Below the pieces are notes generated by a model, which saw nothing but the letters and a program-made list of their open reading frames with translations, had not been told where the DNA came from and did no database searches. Of a stretch of 64,000 nucleotides of DNA, positions 1 to 11,817 are shown one piece after another. Each line of letters starts with the position of its first letter. The stretch's first letter is position 1. Source of the DNA: Littorina saxatilis. Its lineage: Eukaryota > Mollusca > Gastropoda > Littorinimorpha > Littorinidae. A program made the translations under genes and the position numbers. Location: contig NC_090248.1 in NCBI RefSeq assembly GCF_037325665.1, forward strand, positions 24,723,640-24,787,639. The letters run 5' to 3'.

Positions 1-392
1 GCCGTCCTTTCTGGTGCAAATATTTTAAAGGCCTTTCCAGTATGTTATGGATAATAGGCATAAACTGATAAAGCACATTCTTCTTGTGATCTTGTTTTCA
101 ACCGTTTGTAAAGGTAAAACAGGACCTTCTGGTTGTTTTTGATTTTCTTTGTTTTCATTAACACTGACAGTTTGATGCCCCCTACCAATGTACCATACAT
201 GAATGATAGTACTTTTTTTTTTGGGGGGGGGGGGGGTGTACTTGTATTCGGCCTGCCAACACACTTAACAATATTCAATAATGAAGGTGTTTGGGGGGGG
301 GGGGGGGGGTATTTTTATTTTAGCATCACCTCTTTCATCTGGTTGATAGCAGCAGGTCAGATTAATTGAACATTTTTGTTTGTTTGTTCCAG

Positions 393-577
393 GTCAGCTG
401 GTAAAATTGCTTGTACACACAGGTGTAACTCGTTACCTGGAATTCAAGTCTGTTGAGGGCAGCTATGTCTACAAGGATAAGGACAAAAAAATCTACAAGG
501 TCCCTGCTGATGAGAGGGAAGCCCTTGGATCATGTGAGTACTCTCTCTCTTTCTCTCTTGCTCTCTCTCTCTCTCTT

Positions 578-676
<99 letters not shown>

Positions 677-3600
677 ACTTTTGTTGTCTACATAAAAAGT
701 TTCAAAAAGTGTTTCACAGAAATTCAGATTCCTGTCACATTTGGGATCCAGTACCTTTGTTGTAATTTCATACTGTGCACTACATGTAACGTCTCCAAAG
801 ATGTGCTATCTCAGACTTCTTGGGGCAATTGTTTCTTGGCAAACCTGTCTTATAACAACATGGTAACACAGAAACAGTGCACTAAGAATCTGCTGTTTGG
901 GAATGGGATCCTGAATGATTTTTTTTTCTCTGACAGATTGGATTAGTTGATGATTTAAGCGAGTTCTGTGTGTATTCAAGAACTGAACTGGCTGAAAGTT
1001 TTGTTGAATTAAAGCTGGTGGCATGTGGCCATGCTTGCCAAAAGCTGGAGTTTGGGCTAAAATTAAACTTGGTTCAACCTCACTCTCAAGTCCTTTGCCT
1101 GAATGATAATAATAAAAAACAAATAAGGGTATTTATATGGCGCAAATCCTAACATAGTTCTAAGCGCCTCACAAAAATAATCATAACAAAAATCCACAAT
1201 AGAACACTCTCTTGTTACAGCGTTGATGGGCATCTTTGAGAAGAGGCGGTTCCGTAACTTCCTGCAGTTTGTGCAAGAGTACAATGAAGAGGACCCCTCA
1301 ACCTGGAAGGGAATGGACCCCAACCAGTCGACTGCTGCTCAACTGTTCGAGAAGCATGGTCTGGATGACAACACCAGGGATTTCACTGGCCATGCTATAG
1401 CCCTCTACCTGAATGACAAGTGAGAAGAGACATTGTGATGCACAGTGGTACACTGTACCCCCTTTTTATTATGTTCATTGCAAAGCGCATTTCTTTGTTG
1501 CGTCTTTTTTTGGGGGCTTTTGTTTTATTTGTCATCTGTGCTTTGTAAATTTCTTTTTGAGAGAATGTGTGTGTGTGCACTTGAGTATTTGTACTGTTGG
1601 TTAAGAGTATGAACTATGGTCAATGTGATGTGGGTTACAGCTACATGGCGGGGCCCTGCAAGGACCTGATCCGACGATGCAGGCTGTACAGTGACTCTCT
1701 AGCCCGCTACGGCAAGTCCCCCTACCTCTACCCTCTCTACGGACTGGGGGAGCTTCCCCAGGGCTTCGCTAGGTAAGGAAGCAGAACAGGGTTGTCTATT
1801 CTCTTCAGCTTGTTCACTGATATATGAAAGAGTGTTTTACCGAGAGAAGTGAATTTTGACAAATCAGTGTGTTTTTCTGCGATTAAATATCACAAATGGT
1901 ATTTTCTCCTGGCACCTGAGAGAATACGGAAGCTTTGAAATGAACAAATAGCTTTCATCATAATTGGACCACTTACGCCCCTTAGTTTCTAGGATCTTGG
2001 GATAAGCGCTTTTCCTCACTTGGTTATGTTTATTGCAAATTGTAGTTATTTTTCTCAGCTTTGTTTTATGTATTGATTTAGCAACTCCCCCGAAAGCGGC
2101 GTATGGCTGGCCGAGTAAAAACGATCAAACACGTAAAAACCCACTCATGCAAAAAAACTGAGTGTTTGTGGGAGTTTCAGCCCATGAACGAAGAAGAAAA
2201 TCCAGCAACATGTCCTCAACAGTGCACATTCTATCAATAGAGAGATCAATGATAATTACCAAGTTTTATTGAGTCACTTGAGAAAAAGTGACTCTATGTA
2301 ATCGGTCAGTGTTAGTCTGTCCGGCCGGCCGGCCGTCCGTCCGTAGACACCACCTTAACGTTGGACTTTTCTCGGAAACTATCAAAGCGATCGGGCTCAT
2401 ATTTTGTTTAGTCGTGACCTCCAATGACCTCTACACTTTAACGATGGTTTCGTTGACCTTTGACCTTTTTCAAGGTCACAGGTCAGCGTCAAAGGAAAAA
2501 TTAGACATTTTATATCTTTGACAAAGTTCATCGGATGTGATTGAAACTTTGTAGGATTATTCTTTACATCAAAGTATTTACATCTGTAGCCTTTTACGAA
2601 CGTTATCAGAAAAACAAGGGAGATAACTAGCCTTTTCTGTTCGGCAACACACAACTTAACGTTGGGCTTTTCTCGGAAACTATAAAAGTGACCGGGCTCA
2701 AATTTTATGTGAACGTGACTCATTGTGTTGTGAATAGCAATTTCTTCCTGTCCATCTGATGCCTCATATAATATTCAGAACTGCGAAAGTGACTCGATCG
2801 AGCGTTTGCTCTTCTTGTTATACATGAAAGTACTAACGATACTTTTTGGTGAGTAAGCTTTTTGACTCACATGCGAAGCAAAAGTGAGTCTATGTACTCA
2901 CCCGAGTCGTCCGTCCGGCCGGCCGGCCGGAAAACTTTAACGTTGGATATTTCTTGGACACTATTCAGTCTATCAGTACCAAATTTGGCAAGATGGTGTA
3001 TGATGACAAGGCCCCCAAAAACATACATAGCATCTTGACCTTGCTTCAAGGTGAAGGTCGCAGGGGCCATAAATGTTGTCTAAAAAACAGCTATTTTTCA
3101 CATTTTTCCCATTTTCTCTGAAGTTTTTGAGATTGAATACCTCACCTATATATGATATATAGGGCAAAGTAAGCCCCATCTTTTGATACCAGTTTGGTTT
3201 ACCTTGCGTCAAGGTCACAGGAGCTCTTCAAAGTTGGATTGTATACATATTTTGAAGTGACCTTGACCCTGAACTATGGAAGATAACTGTTTCAAACTTA
3301 AAAATTATGTGGGGCACATGTTATGCTTTCATCATGAGACACATTTGGTCACATATGGTCAAGGTCACTTTGACCCTTATGAAATGTGACCAAAATAAGG
3401 TAGTGAACCACTAAAAGTGACCATATCTCATGGTAGAAAGGGCCAATAAGCACCATTGTACTTCCTATGTCTTGAATTAACAGCTTTGCATGACCTTGGA
3501 TGACCTTGACCTTGGGTCAAGGTCACATGTATTTTGGTAGGAAAAATGTGTAAAGCAGTTCTTAGTGTATGATGTCATTGCTAGGTTTAGTTATTTGATG

Positions 3601-6600
3601 TCAAGCATGTGAGTCGTATGGGCTTTGCCCTTCTTGTTTATATGTTTTCAGGCTAAGTGCAATCTACGGAGGAACGTACATGCTGGACAAGCCTAACTGT
3701 GAGATCGTGTACGACGAGACAGGCAAGGCCATTGGGGTCAAGGACGCCGAAGGGGTCATGGCTCAGTGTGACGCTGTTGTCTGCGACCCGTCCTATGCCA
3801 AAGAGAAGTGCAAAGTTATCGGCAAGGTGAGAATGGTTTCACTTCAGACCAAGGGATTGTGAATAATTCACTGAATTACACTCTTGGGACTTTGCTCACA
3901 GATGCCAGTAAAGCTTTATGAATACATGATGAAGTGTAGGTTTTGGTATGCAAAGTTTACATTGTGATGCATGGAGTGGCTTACTTTCCGTTGTATTATT
4001 GTATGTTGTTTCACAATTTTTCATGGTGAACTCTATATCTTTCTAAACTTTATTGAGGTTAACTTGTGTACAAATTATGAAAGGGACCTTCATTTTCAAA
4101 CAATAGAAGTTAAGATATATTAAAGACAAGAGGCGAAGCCTTCAAGGTTCACGTAAGAAATCGACAAACAGTAACACAAACTCAATCACTCCGTCACACA
4201 TACACACACACAGAAAGCATAGGTGACACGGTGCAAGAGTGCGAGACACTAGATTTAGATCTGTCTGTCTGTAGTCTACTTACGGCCGGGGACACGACTG
4301 CCAGATGGACAGATCGACACTGCGCTTTCGACAGCGCTTCCTCGCGCAGACACTGGAAACACGCTGTGCAGATTAACCTGTAGGAAATCGTCTTTGGTAT
4401 CTTCCTTGTCTATTTTCTGAAGCTACGAAACCGAACAATGTGAAATCGTCTTCTCCGAATCAGCGAACTGCAGCTCGGTGATAACTGTATCTATACCACA
4501 ATCCTTCACGCGATCTGACCTAACCTTGACCCCTGACCTGGTCTACATACCAAACACGACACAAACCAGTCACCTGTTTTTACCCCCCCAAAACCCCCCA
4601 CCACCCGTTTTCTTTGGATACATAACTACATACGTGCCGACGAAATGTTGATTATTGCTTCAATACTTTGAAGCTGTTGCTTGAATAATAACCAGGTAAA
4701 ATGAGTATTTCAGTGTTTAGTCAAATGTTAAAGTTTCTACCACAGACATACACACGCACAGACAGACAAAGTTACGATCGCATTGGCTACACTTACGTGA
4801 GCCAAAAAAAAGGCTTGAGAGTGTGATAAGACCTGTTATATTTTGGCGTACAGGTTGTGCGTGCCATCTGCATCCTGAATCACCCAGTGAATAACACCAA
4901 GGATGCAGCGTCTGTTCAAATCATCCTTCCACAAGGACAGATCAAAAGGAAAGATGGTAAGACTGTGTGTGTGTATGTGGGTGTTTGTGCATAGCTTATA
5001 GCTTACGTTATTAGGAAGATTGGGATATGATGTACAAATAATTTGCTGTGTAGTTAGTGCCTACCCTATGGGGTTCGAGGGACCAAACAAATCAAGAATC
5101 AATCAGTGTCCTCCTTTATAACCTGTGCCGTGGTTGACACACTCTCCCAAAAATTACGTTATGCCATTCTTCGCATTATGACGTCTTCTCATACTTTGTT
5201 GTGTTTTTGACTTCAGAAATGACACTTTGGAAGAGAGGATCAAAAAGAGAGGTCTTGGTTTGTGAATTAGGTGTGGTTTGTCATTAACTGTGAACAATGG
5301 TGGTTGCAGACATCTACGTGTGCGTGGTGTCGGACGCTCACCAGGTGTGTGCCAAGGGCTTTTACCTGGCTATAGTCAGCACCACGGTGGAAACCGGCAA
5401 CCCAGAGGCTGAGCTGCAGCCTGGCCTTGACCTTCTGGGAGCCATTGAAGAAAAGTAAGTCTGATTTTCACCTAGGCAGTGGTCAGAAATTGTAGCGTGT
5501 CTTCACTGAAAACCAAAGAGTGAAAGACAGTCATGTGCAGGTTCATGAGAAAACATCTTAAAAGATTTGTATACGAGTGTTCAGATTAAAGTGAAGCAAA
5601 GACATATTTTATAATACTAATACAGTGGAATCCCCCCCCCCCCCCCCCCCCATTTTAAGACCTTAAAAAGGGGGTTCTATTGAGACAGAAGTGTTGATCT
5701 TTCAGACTTTGCAGGTTTTTTCCTACTGCTGTTTTTATGTTTTGTGAAGTTGTTAAAACATTTACTACATCTGAAATGTGTGTTTGATACATGGTTGATC
5801 AGATTGTAAATGTCAGTGGTCAAGTAATGTCTGACTTGGATTCAAATCTTACTGTACTTTCTATTGTATTTTGCTCTGTTGGTTTTTGTTATAAGCTTAT
5901 ACTTTATGCTGCTCGTTTAATTGTGGCTGTTGTCACAGGTCATCAGGATTGTTGTCTGTACATGTATTTCAGAAACTCATTCTTGCAAGCACTTTTTACC
6001 CTCTCTTTTTGTTTGCAGATTTGTTGTAGTGTCTGACCTCATGGAGCCAACAGATGATGGTTCAACCAGCAAGGTATGTCGCTCAATGTGTGAACTGGAG
6101 TTGTTTGGCTGGTAGTATGTAGGTGTATGTGTCTGTGTGCATGCCTTTGTGTGTCCATGTGTGTGTGTGTGTGTCTTCAAAAGACAGAATAATGTTTCAC
6201 TTTCTGTTCTGCCAAACTTGTGCCGTGTAAGTACAGTGATTCCTGCAATGAAAGGACACTTGTGTCACTCCCAAAGTGTTCCTACTATGCTGGTGGCCTG
6301 TTGGGACATGTTTATTTTGATCATGTAATCAGAAAAAGGTACAACAAAAAGTGTCCTGTTACTTGTCCAAAATAGTATTAGGATAAGGAGGCCTCTAAAG
6401 TTCAAGGCAAGTAGCTTTTATTTACTGTAACTAAAAGATTTTCTTGGTGGAGGAGAGACGTGTGTGTGTGTAGACATTGTTATTGTGACTTTTCAAGAAT
6501 CATGCAGTTCATCCTAATTTCTGTGGCTGTTACAGGTGTTCATCACCAATTCCTACGATGCGACTACACACTTTGAAACCACCTGTGATGACGTAGTTAA

Positions 6601-6676
6601 AACCTACAAGAGGATAACGGGCCAGGACTTTGACTTCTCGAAAGTCAAGCACACCGACGAAAGTACTGGAAATTAG
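393..6676 (+). CDS. GDI: Rab GDP dissociation inhibitor, 3' eight coding exons (5' partial)
   Basis: Rab GDI binds prenylated GDP-bound Rab GTPases, pulls them off membranes and keeps them soluble in the cytosol for recycling. Coding exons are 393-533, 1221-1419, 1641-1772, 3652-3826, 4854-4956, 5310-5454, 6019-6073 and 6536-6676 (stop 6674-6676). All junctions are GT-AG and the phases agree through the set. They give 362 residues that start at the equivalent of residue 86 of human GDI1; with the missing N-terminus the protein would be about 447 residues, the normal family length. Family landmarks include [61 protein letters not shown] and [11 protein letters not shown]. The N-terminal FAD-like fold and the start codon lie before the window. 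REP (Rab escort protein) is the nearest relative, but length and C-terminus fit GDI. Introns are packed with repeats; no exon is disturbed. Confidence 0.97.
541..671. repeat. (CT)n microsatellite in a GDI intron
   Basis: About 130 bases of almost pure CT begin seven bases after the donor of the exon ending at 533. The pyrimidine-rich strand is the transcribed sense strand. Nothing else is visible in this intron until the repeat tail near 1100. Confidence 0.95.
1100..1200 (-). repeat. SINE 3' tail fragment
   Basis: An AT-rich run (AATAATAATAA) is followed by TATATGGCGCAAATCC and GCGCCTCACAAAA. On the minus strand this reads as the end of a gastropod SINE, with a GCGC-ATATA-type tail running into a simple repeat. 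A similar fragment lies at 25832-25990. The head is missing. Confidence 0.45.
2078..2205 (+). repeat. SINE 3' part (GAAGAA tail family)
   Basis: This is a 5'-truncated copy of the SINE family seen whole at 61773-62158. It contains CCCGAAAGCGGCGTATGGC, the TTTCAGCCCATGAACG motif and a GAAGAAGAA tail. It lies in the GDI intron 1773-3651. Confidence 0.75.
2269..2818 (+). mobile_element. Hairpin-start nonautonomous element, family H1, copy 1
   Basis: The copy starts with a hairpin (GAGTCACTTGAG followed by AAAGTGACTC at 2271-2294), then a GCCGGCCGGCC-rich stretch, and ends CTCTTCTTGT. It is nearly identical to 28091-28632 and 42752-43396. It carries two perfect DR1-type nuclear-receptor site pairs (see 2454-2485). 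No coding capacity and no clear target duplication are seen, so the class is unknown. Near identity between copies suggests recent spread. Confidence 0.85.
2454..2485. promoter_or_regulatory. Back-to-back DR1 nuclear-receptor-like sites inside element H1
   Basis: TGACCT-T-TGACCT (2454-2466) is a perfect DR1 on the minus strand. AGGTCA-C-AGGTCA (2473-2485) is a perfect DR1 on the plus strand. DR1 is the known response element for RXR heterodimers, HNF4 and COUP-TF. The pair also forms a hairpin. Sequence match only; no evidence of binding. Confidence 0.5.
2862..3637 (+). mobile_element. Hairpin-start nonautonomous element, family H2, copy 1
   Basis: It starts with a hairpin (GACTCACATGCG then AAAGTGAGTC) and ends TTGCCCTTCTTGT, much like family H1. 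A reverse copy lies at 45893-46692. The body holds many TGACCTTGACC and TCAAGGTCA motifs, the extended half-site bound by ERR and FTZ-F1 type receptors. It lies 44 bases after the H1 copy in the same GDI intron. No ORF is credible. Confidence 0.8.
4120..4815. mobile_element. Repeat with short inverted ends (TTCACGTAAG / CTTACGTGAG)
   Basis: The stretch between GDI exons at 3826 and 4854 begins near GGTTCACGTAAG and ends near CTTACGTGAGCC, short inverted ends of a nonautonomous element. I recognise the right part (GCGATCGTAACTTTGTCTGT on the minus strand) as a repeat common in Littorina sequence, from memory only. No coding region. Confidence 0.6.
5622..5693. mobile_element. Small TA-flanked MITE (family M1), fragment
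   Basis: TACAGTGGAATCCCCC followed by a poly-C run and TTTTAAGACC matches the terminus of the M1 family (see 25662-25832). Only one end is kept. Confidence 0.6.
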
Positions 6677-8187
6677 GCTCGGCGGAAAGAAACAAGTCAT
6701 GAACAATTTATATGTGCTGCAATTTTTCGTGTCTCTATTTTCATTTTCCCAGGACCATTTCACAATTCTTACTCCATCGTGTCCTTTATCTCCAAGCTGT
6801 AGTGTCCCTTTTTGTGCTTGAAGTTTAATGTTGCTGTTCACTTGTGGTTGTTGCCGAAAGCCTGACGGTGTTCAGATAAGTAGTCACCTTGAACGCAAGC
6901 TTGTGTGAGCTACCTCCAATGGAATATCGGGGAAAGGTTAGAACATTGATTAGATGAAATTCTGGACTTATTTTTGTTTTTTGTAATGCCTGTTTCTGCC
7001 TCCTGTAATTCTCACTTCAAGAGTGGTCTGAGAACTGAGGTTATAACTGAGGTAGCTGTGATAGCGTCCTGCAGGAATTACATAACTGTATTGCATGTTT
7101 TCCTTGTTAACGTTAACGAGTTAATATTTACGTAGTATCATTAGAATAGTCTTATGAATACCAAATTGTGTACTGTCTATGGATGTGTTGTGAAGAAATG
7201 ATTAATAATTTTGTTACTTTTGCTACTTTCCCACGTACCGTATTTTCCGGGTTACAAGGCGCTACAGCGCATAAGGCGCACCCCCTTCTTTTTAAACAAA
7301 ATTGTAATCCAGTCACCCATTGGGCGCAGGGGGCCGATAGGGCGCACCAAAATTAAAAAAGTATACCGGTAACAAACGGTCGAAGAATGAAAATAAGCCG
7401 CACATCAAAGGAAGAATACAGAGTGGAAATATGATTGTGTGCTCTGTGTGTGCGGCGAGATCAAAGGCAGGTCCATTGTGATAGCTGGGTTGCCTTGTTT
7501 AGACACTGACCTTCTTCCCAGGGGTCAATGACCCAGTTTTTGCTATGAGAGGTGGTTCCCCTGTCATAGATCTGAGAGAGGAAACACTTCCTGCACCGGG
7601 GTCAGTGACGAGTTTAACCTATGGGGCGGTCTCTTTGATGTCTTGAGAGGAAACTTGGCCAGGGTAGTACCTAGTAGCTGAAACATGCATTATCACAAGT
7701 TGTTTGACTGGTACTCAGGCGGTCTCTTTGATTTTTTTCGTATTTCATACACGGATTAGGCGCTTCGTTATACAAGACGCAGGGGTCAAACTCGAGGAAA
7801 AAAGTCGCGCCTTATGACCCGGAAAGTACGGTAGTTCCTTTTAAATATCCATGCTGTTCTTTGACCTCTCTGTCTTGATAACTTTCTTCTGTCATGTTGA
7901 TGTCATGTACATTTTCCTTAATGCAGTCTGCTTATGTTTTGGTAACTATTGGTAAGTGTTGGCTGTGTTTTTGTTCTAATGAAAACTTTTCAGGGACATT
8001 CATCTGTGTAGGGCTATGTTGTTCAAAAGTGTACTGAACTTTGTTCCATCTTAAAAGCGCAAAGCAAATAGAAACAGAACTGACTTTACGAAACATGCAG
8101 TGTTGTGTGTGAAAGGTTAAGAACATGATGATATTTTAGAGAATTTGTGAATTTGAGCAGACATCTCATTATAAAGCATGAAATAAA
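6677..8187 (+). other. Probable GDI 3' UTR with candidate poly(A) signal
   Basis: No coding sequence follows the GDI stop at 6676. The first good AATAAA is at 8182-8187. The stretch would therefore be the 3' UTR, interrupted by the inverted-repeat element at 7236-7833. The end point is inferred. Confidence 0.4.
7236..7833. mobile_element. 598-bp TIR element, TA-flanked
   Basis: Left end TACCGTATTTTCCGGGTTAC matches the inverted right end, which reads TACCGTACTTTCCGGGTCAT, for about 27 bases with few mismatches, and TA flanks both sides. It is a nonautonomous DNA transposon with no ORF. It lies downstream of the GDI stop. Confidence 0.8.
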
Positions 8188-8910
8188 CAAAGTGTTATTG
8201 GTGATTGAAGACAATCATGCATTCCTTCAAGTTTGTGGAAATTTCTTATTATAAATATAATGTCTGTTTTTCTTGTGGTTATATCCTTGCTGCCACAGTT
8301 CTGCTTCAGTTGTGAATGACTACACTTTTTTTCCATAGGATTTCTCTAAGGGAGCAAGTATATCATTCCTTTGTCTTTTAATGCATGCATTATTTATATC
8401 ACTGTGAACCAATTGTACCTGTAAAGTGGACCTGTACAGGATTTATCATTTTTAGCTTAGACTGCTCTGAACACTGGCTGAAGAGCTGCCTGTTCAACAC
8501 AAAAATGAAAGCCAAATGTTAAGTCCATGTCATTAAAACAAACTCAAAGCACTTTTTCTCACCTTTTGGTCTTTGCTTACATTTTTGACAGTTGATTATC
8601 AACGCAATTTGATGTGAACATCTTTTGCTGTATTTGTTTGGCTTTCAGTCCTGTAACATCTGTCGCAGTCAGCAGAAAATGTGTGTGCTCATATAACTCT
8701 TGATGTACAGGATTTGATCAACAAGTACAACAATCAGGCGTAGGTTGAGCTTTGAAATGTCTTTCATGGTGTAGCACTTAGATGTTGTCCCAGTTTACCT
8801 GTCTGTGTAGAACAAGTGGTGTGTCTTGTTTGTGGGCATTACCAAGTATTACAATCCTTGTGCATTCATCTTCATGCTTTTTGATTCTGTTTCTCATGGC
8901 TACCTTTGGA

Positions 8911-9210
8911 AAGGCAATAGTGGAAGTTCTTCTGGAAGAAAATGCTCTCATGACATGTCTCGTTACGTCGCATTTGTTACGATTTGTCTTGTCATGTTAC
9001 ATTTGTCTTGTCCGAGCGGCATGGTTATGTACATGTACAAAGATGCACCTCCTTCTGCGAAAGGCGATAGTGGAAGTTCTTCTGAAAGAAAACGCGCTCA
9101 TGGCATGTCTCGTTACGTCGCATTTGTTACGTTTTGTCTTGTCATGTTACATTTGTCTTGTCCAAGCGGCATGTCTATGTACGTGTACAAAGATGCACCT
9201 CCTTCTGCGC
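8911..9210. repeat. 150-bp tandem duplication, two units
   Basis: Units start at AAGGCAATAGTGGAAG (8911) and AAGGCGATAGTGGAAG (9061), exactly 150 bases apart and about 92 percent alike by eye. As 150 is a multiple of three, two plus frames stay open across both units. No family resemblance in either reading. Confidence 0.85.
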
Positions 9211-9596
9211 AAGGTAGTGAGATACCGCACCGATTAAGGACATGCACTGTGGTGTGCAATGCTGTATAATTCTTTCTCTGCTCATCATTTTTTTGTGTAC
9301 AGAATGAGAGACCAGTGTCACAATGAAGTCTGAACGTCAGCTGCTTTGCCACTCACTCATCTCTTGTTGATTTTATTTCATTTGATGAACAAACGTTTCG
9401 TGTGTAAGGTACGATACATTTGCCATTGCACCAGCTAACATTGACTTACTATGGTAAAACAACTGAGGATAAAAATGATTAAAAATGTTTCTGTCTTTGT
9501 GTGTGTGTATGTGTGTGCCTGCATGTGTGTGACTTTTAATAGCTTGAGAACATTTCAAAGAACATATTCTTGCGCCTACAAAGTAACGGACCGGCA

Positions 9597-9906
9597 CGAT
9601 TGGCCTAGTGGTAAGGCGTCCGCCCCGTGATCGGGAGGTCGTGGGTTCGAACCCCGGCCGGGTCATACCTAAGACTTTAAAATTGGCAATCTAGTGGCTG
9701 CTCCGCCTGGCGTCTGGCATTATGGGGTTAGTGCTAGGACTGGTTGGTCCGGTGTCAGAATAATGTGACTGGGTGAGACATGAAGCCTGTGCTGCGACTT
9801 CTGTCTTGTGTGTGGCGCACGTTATATGTCAAAGCAGCACCGCCCTGATATGGCCCTTCGTGGTCGGCTGGGCGTTAAGCAAACAAACAAACAAACAAAC
9901 AAACAA
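9597..9906 (+). mobile_element. tRNA-headed SINE with (CAAA)n tail
   Basis: The head has pol III boxes: A box TGGCCTAGTGGTAAG and B box GGTTCGAACCC, with a tRNA-like fold. A 230-bp body follows and ends GTCGGCTGGGCGTTAAGC, then (CAAA)n. The body and tail show it is a SINE and not a working tRNA gene. The 3' 40 bases are shared with the retroposon at 53660-54132, as expected if both use the same LINE machinery. Confidence 0.85.
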
Positions 9907-10036
9907 AGTAACGCAGTTGAACAGAATGCATTGAAAAATCTGTACAAGTACAGAGGCATGCACAGAATGTATTGAAAAATCTATACATGTACAAGTACAT
10001 GTATAGAGGCAAGCACAGAGATAGCTGCAGACAGAC

Positions 10037-10600
10037 CATCTTGAACACGCGGCCAGTACCGTGTAACTGGCCTTGAGACCGATCGATTCAAGGGGGGCAA
10101 TCTCAGTCATCTGAAAGAGGGAAATCCAAACGCAATCCGCCTTGTTCGATTTTATGGGCTTGGACGATAGAGAAAAATAAGAAAAGCAAAAGCTGGAGTC
10201 CAGTCTGGACGAAACTGCTATCAAGAACGCAGAATTGATTTTTTCTGAGTTTTTTTTAGCCGTAAGCGCCATGTTTATCGGAGCAGGAAACTCTTCCAGA
10301 GTGAGGCCCCTTTGTTGGTTTCACTGCAGCCGCCAGCAGTTATGAGAAATTCGAAATGAGAAATGGCGCTTACGGCTAAAATAAAAACTCAGAAAAAATC
10401 AATTCTGCGTTCTTGATAGCAGTTTCGTCCAGACTGGACTCCAGCTTTTGCTTTTCTTATTTTTCTCTATCGTCCAAGCCCATAAAATCGAACAAGGCGG
10501 ATTGCGTTTGGATTTCCCTCTTTCAGATGACTGAGATTGCCCCCCTTGAATCGATCGGTCTCAAGGCCAGTTACACGGTACTGGCCGCGTGTTCAAGATG
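10037..10600. mobile_element. Foldback element with 236-238-bp arms and 9-bp target duplication
   Basis: The arms are 10037-10272 and 10363-10600, near-perfect inverted copies, around a 90-base unique core. CAGACAGAC occurs directly on both flanks (10028-10036 and 10601-10609). Long terminal inverted repeats with a 9-bp duplication are the mark of Mutator-like (MULE) elements. No transposase is present. It lies between GDI and KDM7. Confidence 0.85.
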
Positions 10601-10609
10601 CAGACAGAC

Positions 10610-11810
10610 ATGTCTGTTCAACAGAGCACATACATTTAACCTCCATACAATGCTGGAAAAACTCTTTCACAAAACATTTCCACAGACAAAATTGATAATA
10701 AGGAATTCAAACACAAGACTGGGCATCTCAAATCAGTACTGTGCAGACTCTTATAAGTTAAAGGGATAGTGCAGCTTTCTGCATGTATCCATTTAGAAAA
10801 TTGCCAAGTTTGAATGATTTTCTGTCAAGGAGTTGAAGACTGCAAATTTGTGACAAATGAATTTTTATTATTGTCCTGGTAAGTAATTAGCGTAAGATGG
10901 GAAAAGATGATGTAAGCAAGGCGGAATTACCTTATCAGGTCCGGCTAACAACATCAAAAATCAACATGAAAGTCGAGCAGTCTTGATGAGTGTACATTTT
11001 TTTTCTCTCTAGGGCAGTTTACTTTGTGTTTGATTACATGCGAAAATTGTAAAACATAGTATTTGGTTCCATTTTGGCATGTTACAGTTGCGCTCAATCT
11101 TTAGCCCTGGATCTTGAATACTGTGATTTGGAGTGCGATTCAAATGTTAAAATGTAATTATGGAAGTAAGACAAATTTTTAATTTGTTATCCTATCTTCT
11201 GGTAACAAGCCACACATTTTAAGTACAGTACATGTACATCATGGTGTAATGCATCACTGCTGCCATGCAGCATTCACAATAGGCTTTTAGTTCCAAATGA
11301 AGCAAAGTAATAAAAAAAATCAACTAAACTGAGCAAAATAATTATTGCACCTGTTTTCATACCCCAACAAAGCCATTCATTCCCGTGTCATTTCATTCAA
11401 TTTTTATATGCCATTAAAGGACCTTCAGTAATTGGCTATCTGACACACTTTTCGGATCAAAGATTTCTGTTATAGATATCACGTGACCACCGCCGAAGTA
11501 AGGGTACCCCCAAAATCGACCTGACAAAAACGTCATGTACCAATTAAGAAATCGACAAAATTTTAGAATAGGCGTAACTTGGCAATTTTTACATATAAGG
11601 AGAAAGCAAAATTACTTATTGATCAAGAACAGGTTGTTTTGTTTTGCTATCTTGCGTATCTCTTGTGTTATGTCATTTCTACTGATGCAAGTGTGGAGCG
11701 CATGAGCAGTAGAAAACGAGAGGTTTTTGCGTCCATTTTGAGGGGTACCATGACAAAAAGCGCTGTATTTCAGCAATGTTAAAACATTAAAAGCTTCTTT
11801 TTTTATTATT
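10610..11810. other. GDI-KDM7 spacer, no gene seen
   Basis: AT-rich single-copy-looking sequence. Short ORFs here resemble nothing I know. I see no RNA gene or clear repeat. Confidence 0.6.
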
Positions 11811-11817
11811 TTTTATT

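Noticed and set aside
2397-2723. 108-codon ORF found three times (also 28211-28537 and within 42888-43271)
   Set aside because: It is the minus strand of element H1; identity reflects recent copying and there is no start context or domain to support a protein.
9597-9670. tRNA gene (also at 30577, 43654, 61773, 62404)
   Set aside because: Each tRNA-like part runs into a SINE body and tail and most copies have target duplications; anticodon stems are imperfect.
9829-10769. Same protein readable from two opposite-strand ORFs (147 and 118 codons)
   Set aside because: Both come from the two arms of the foldback element; the duplication of reading is a consequence of the inverted repeat, not of a gene pair.
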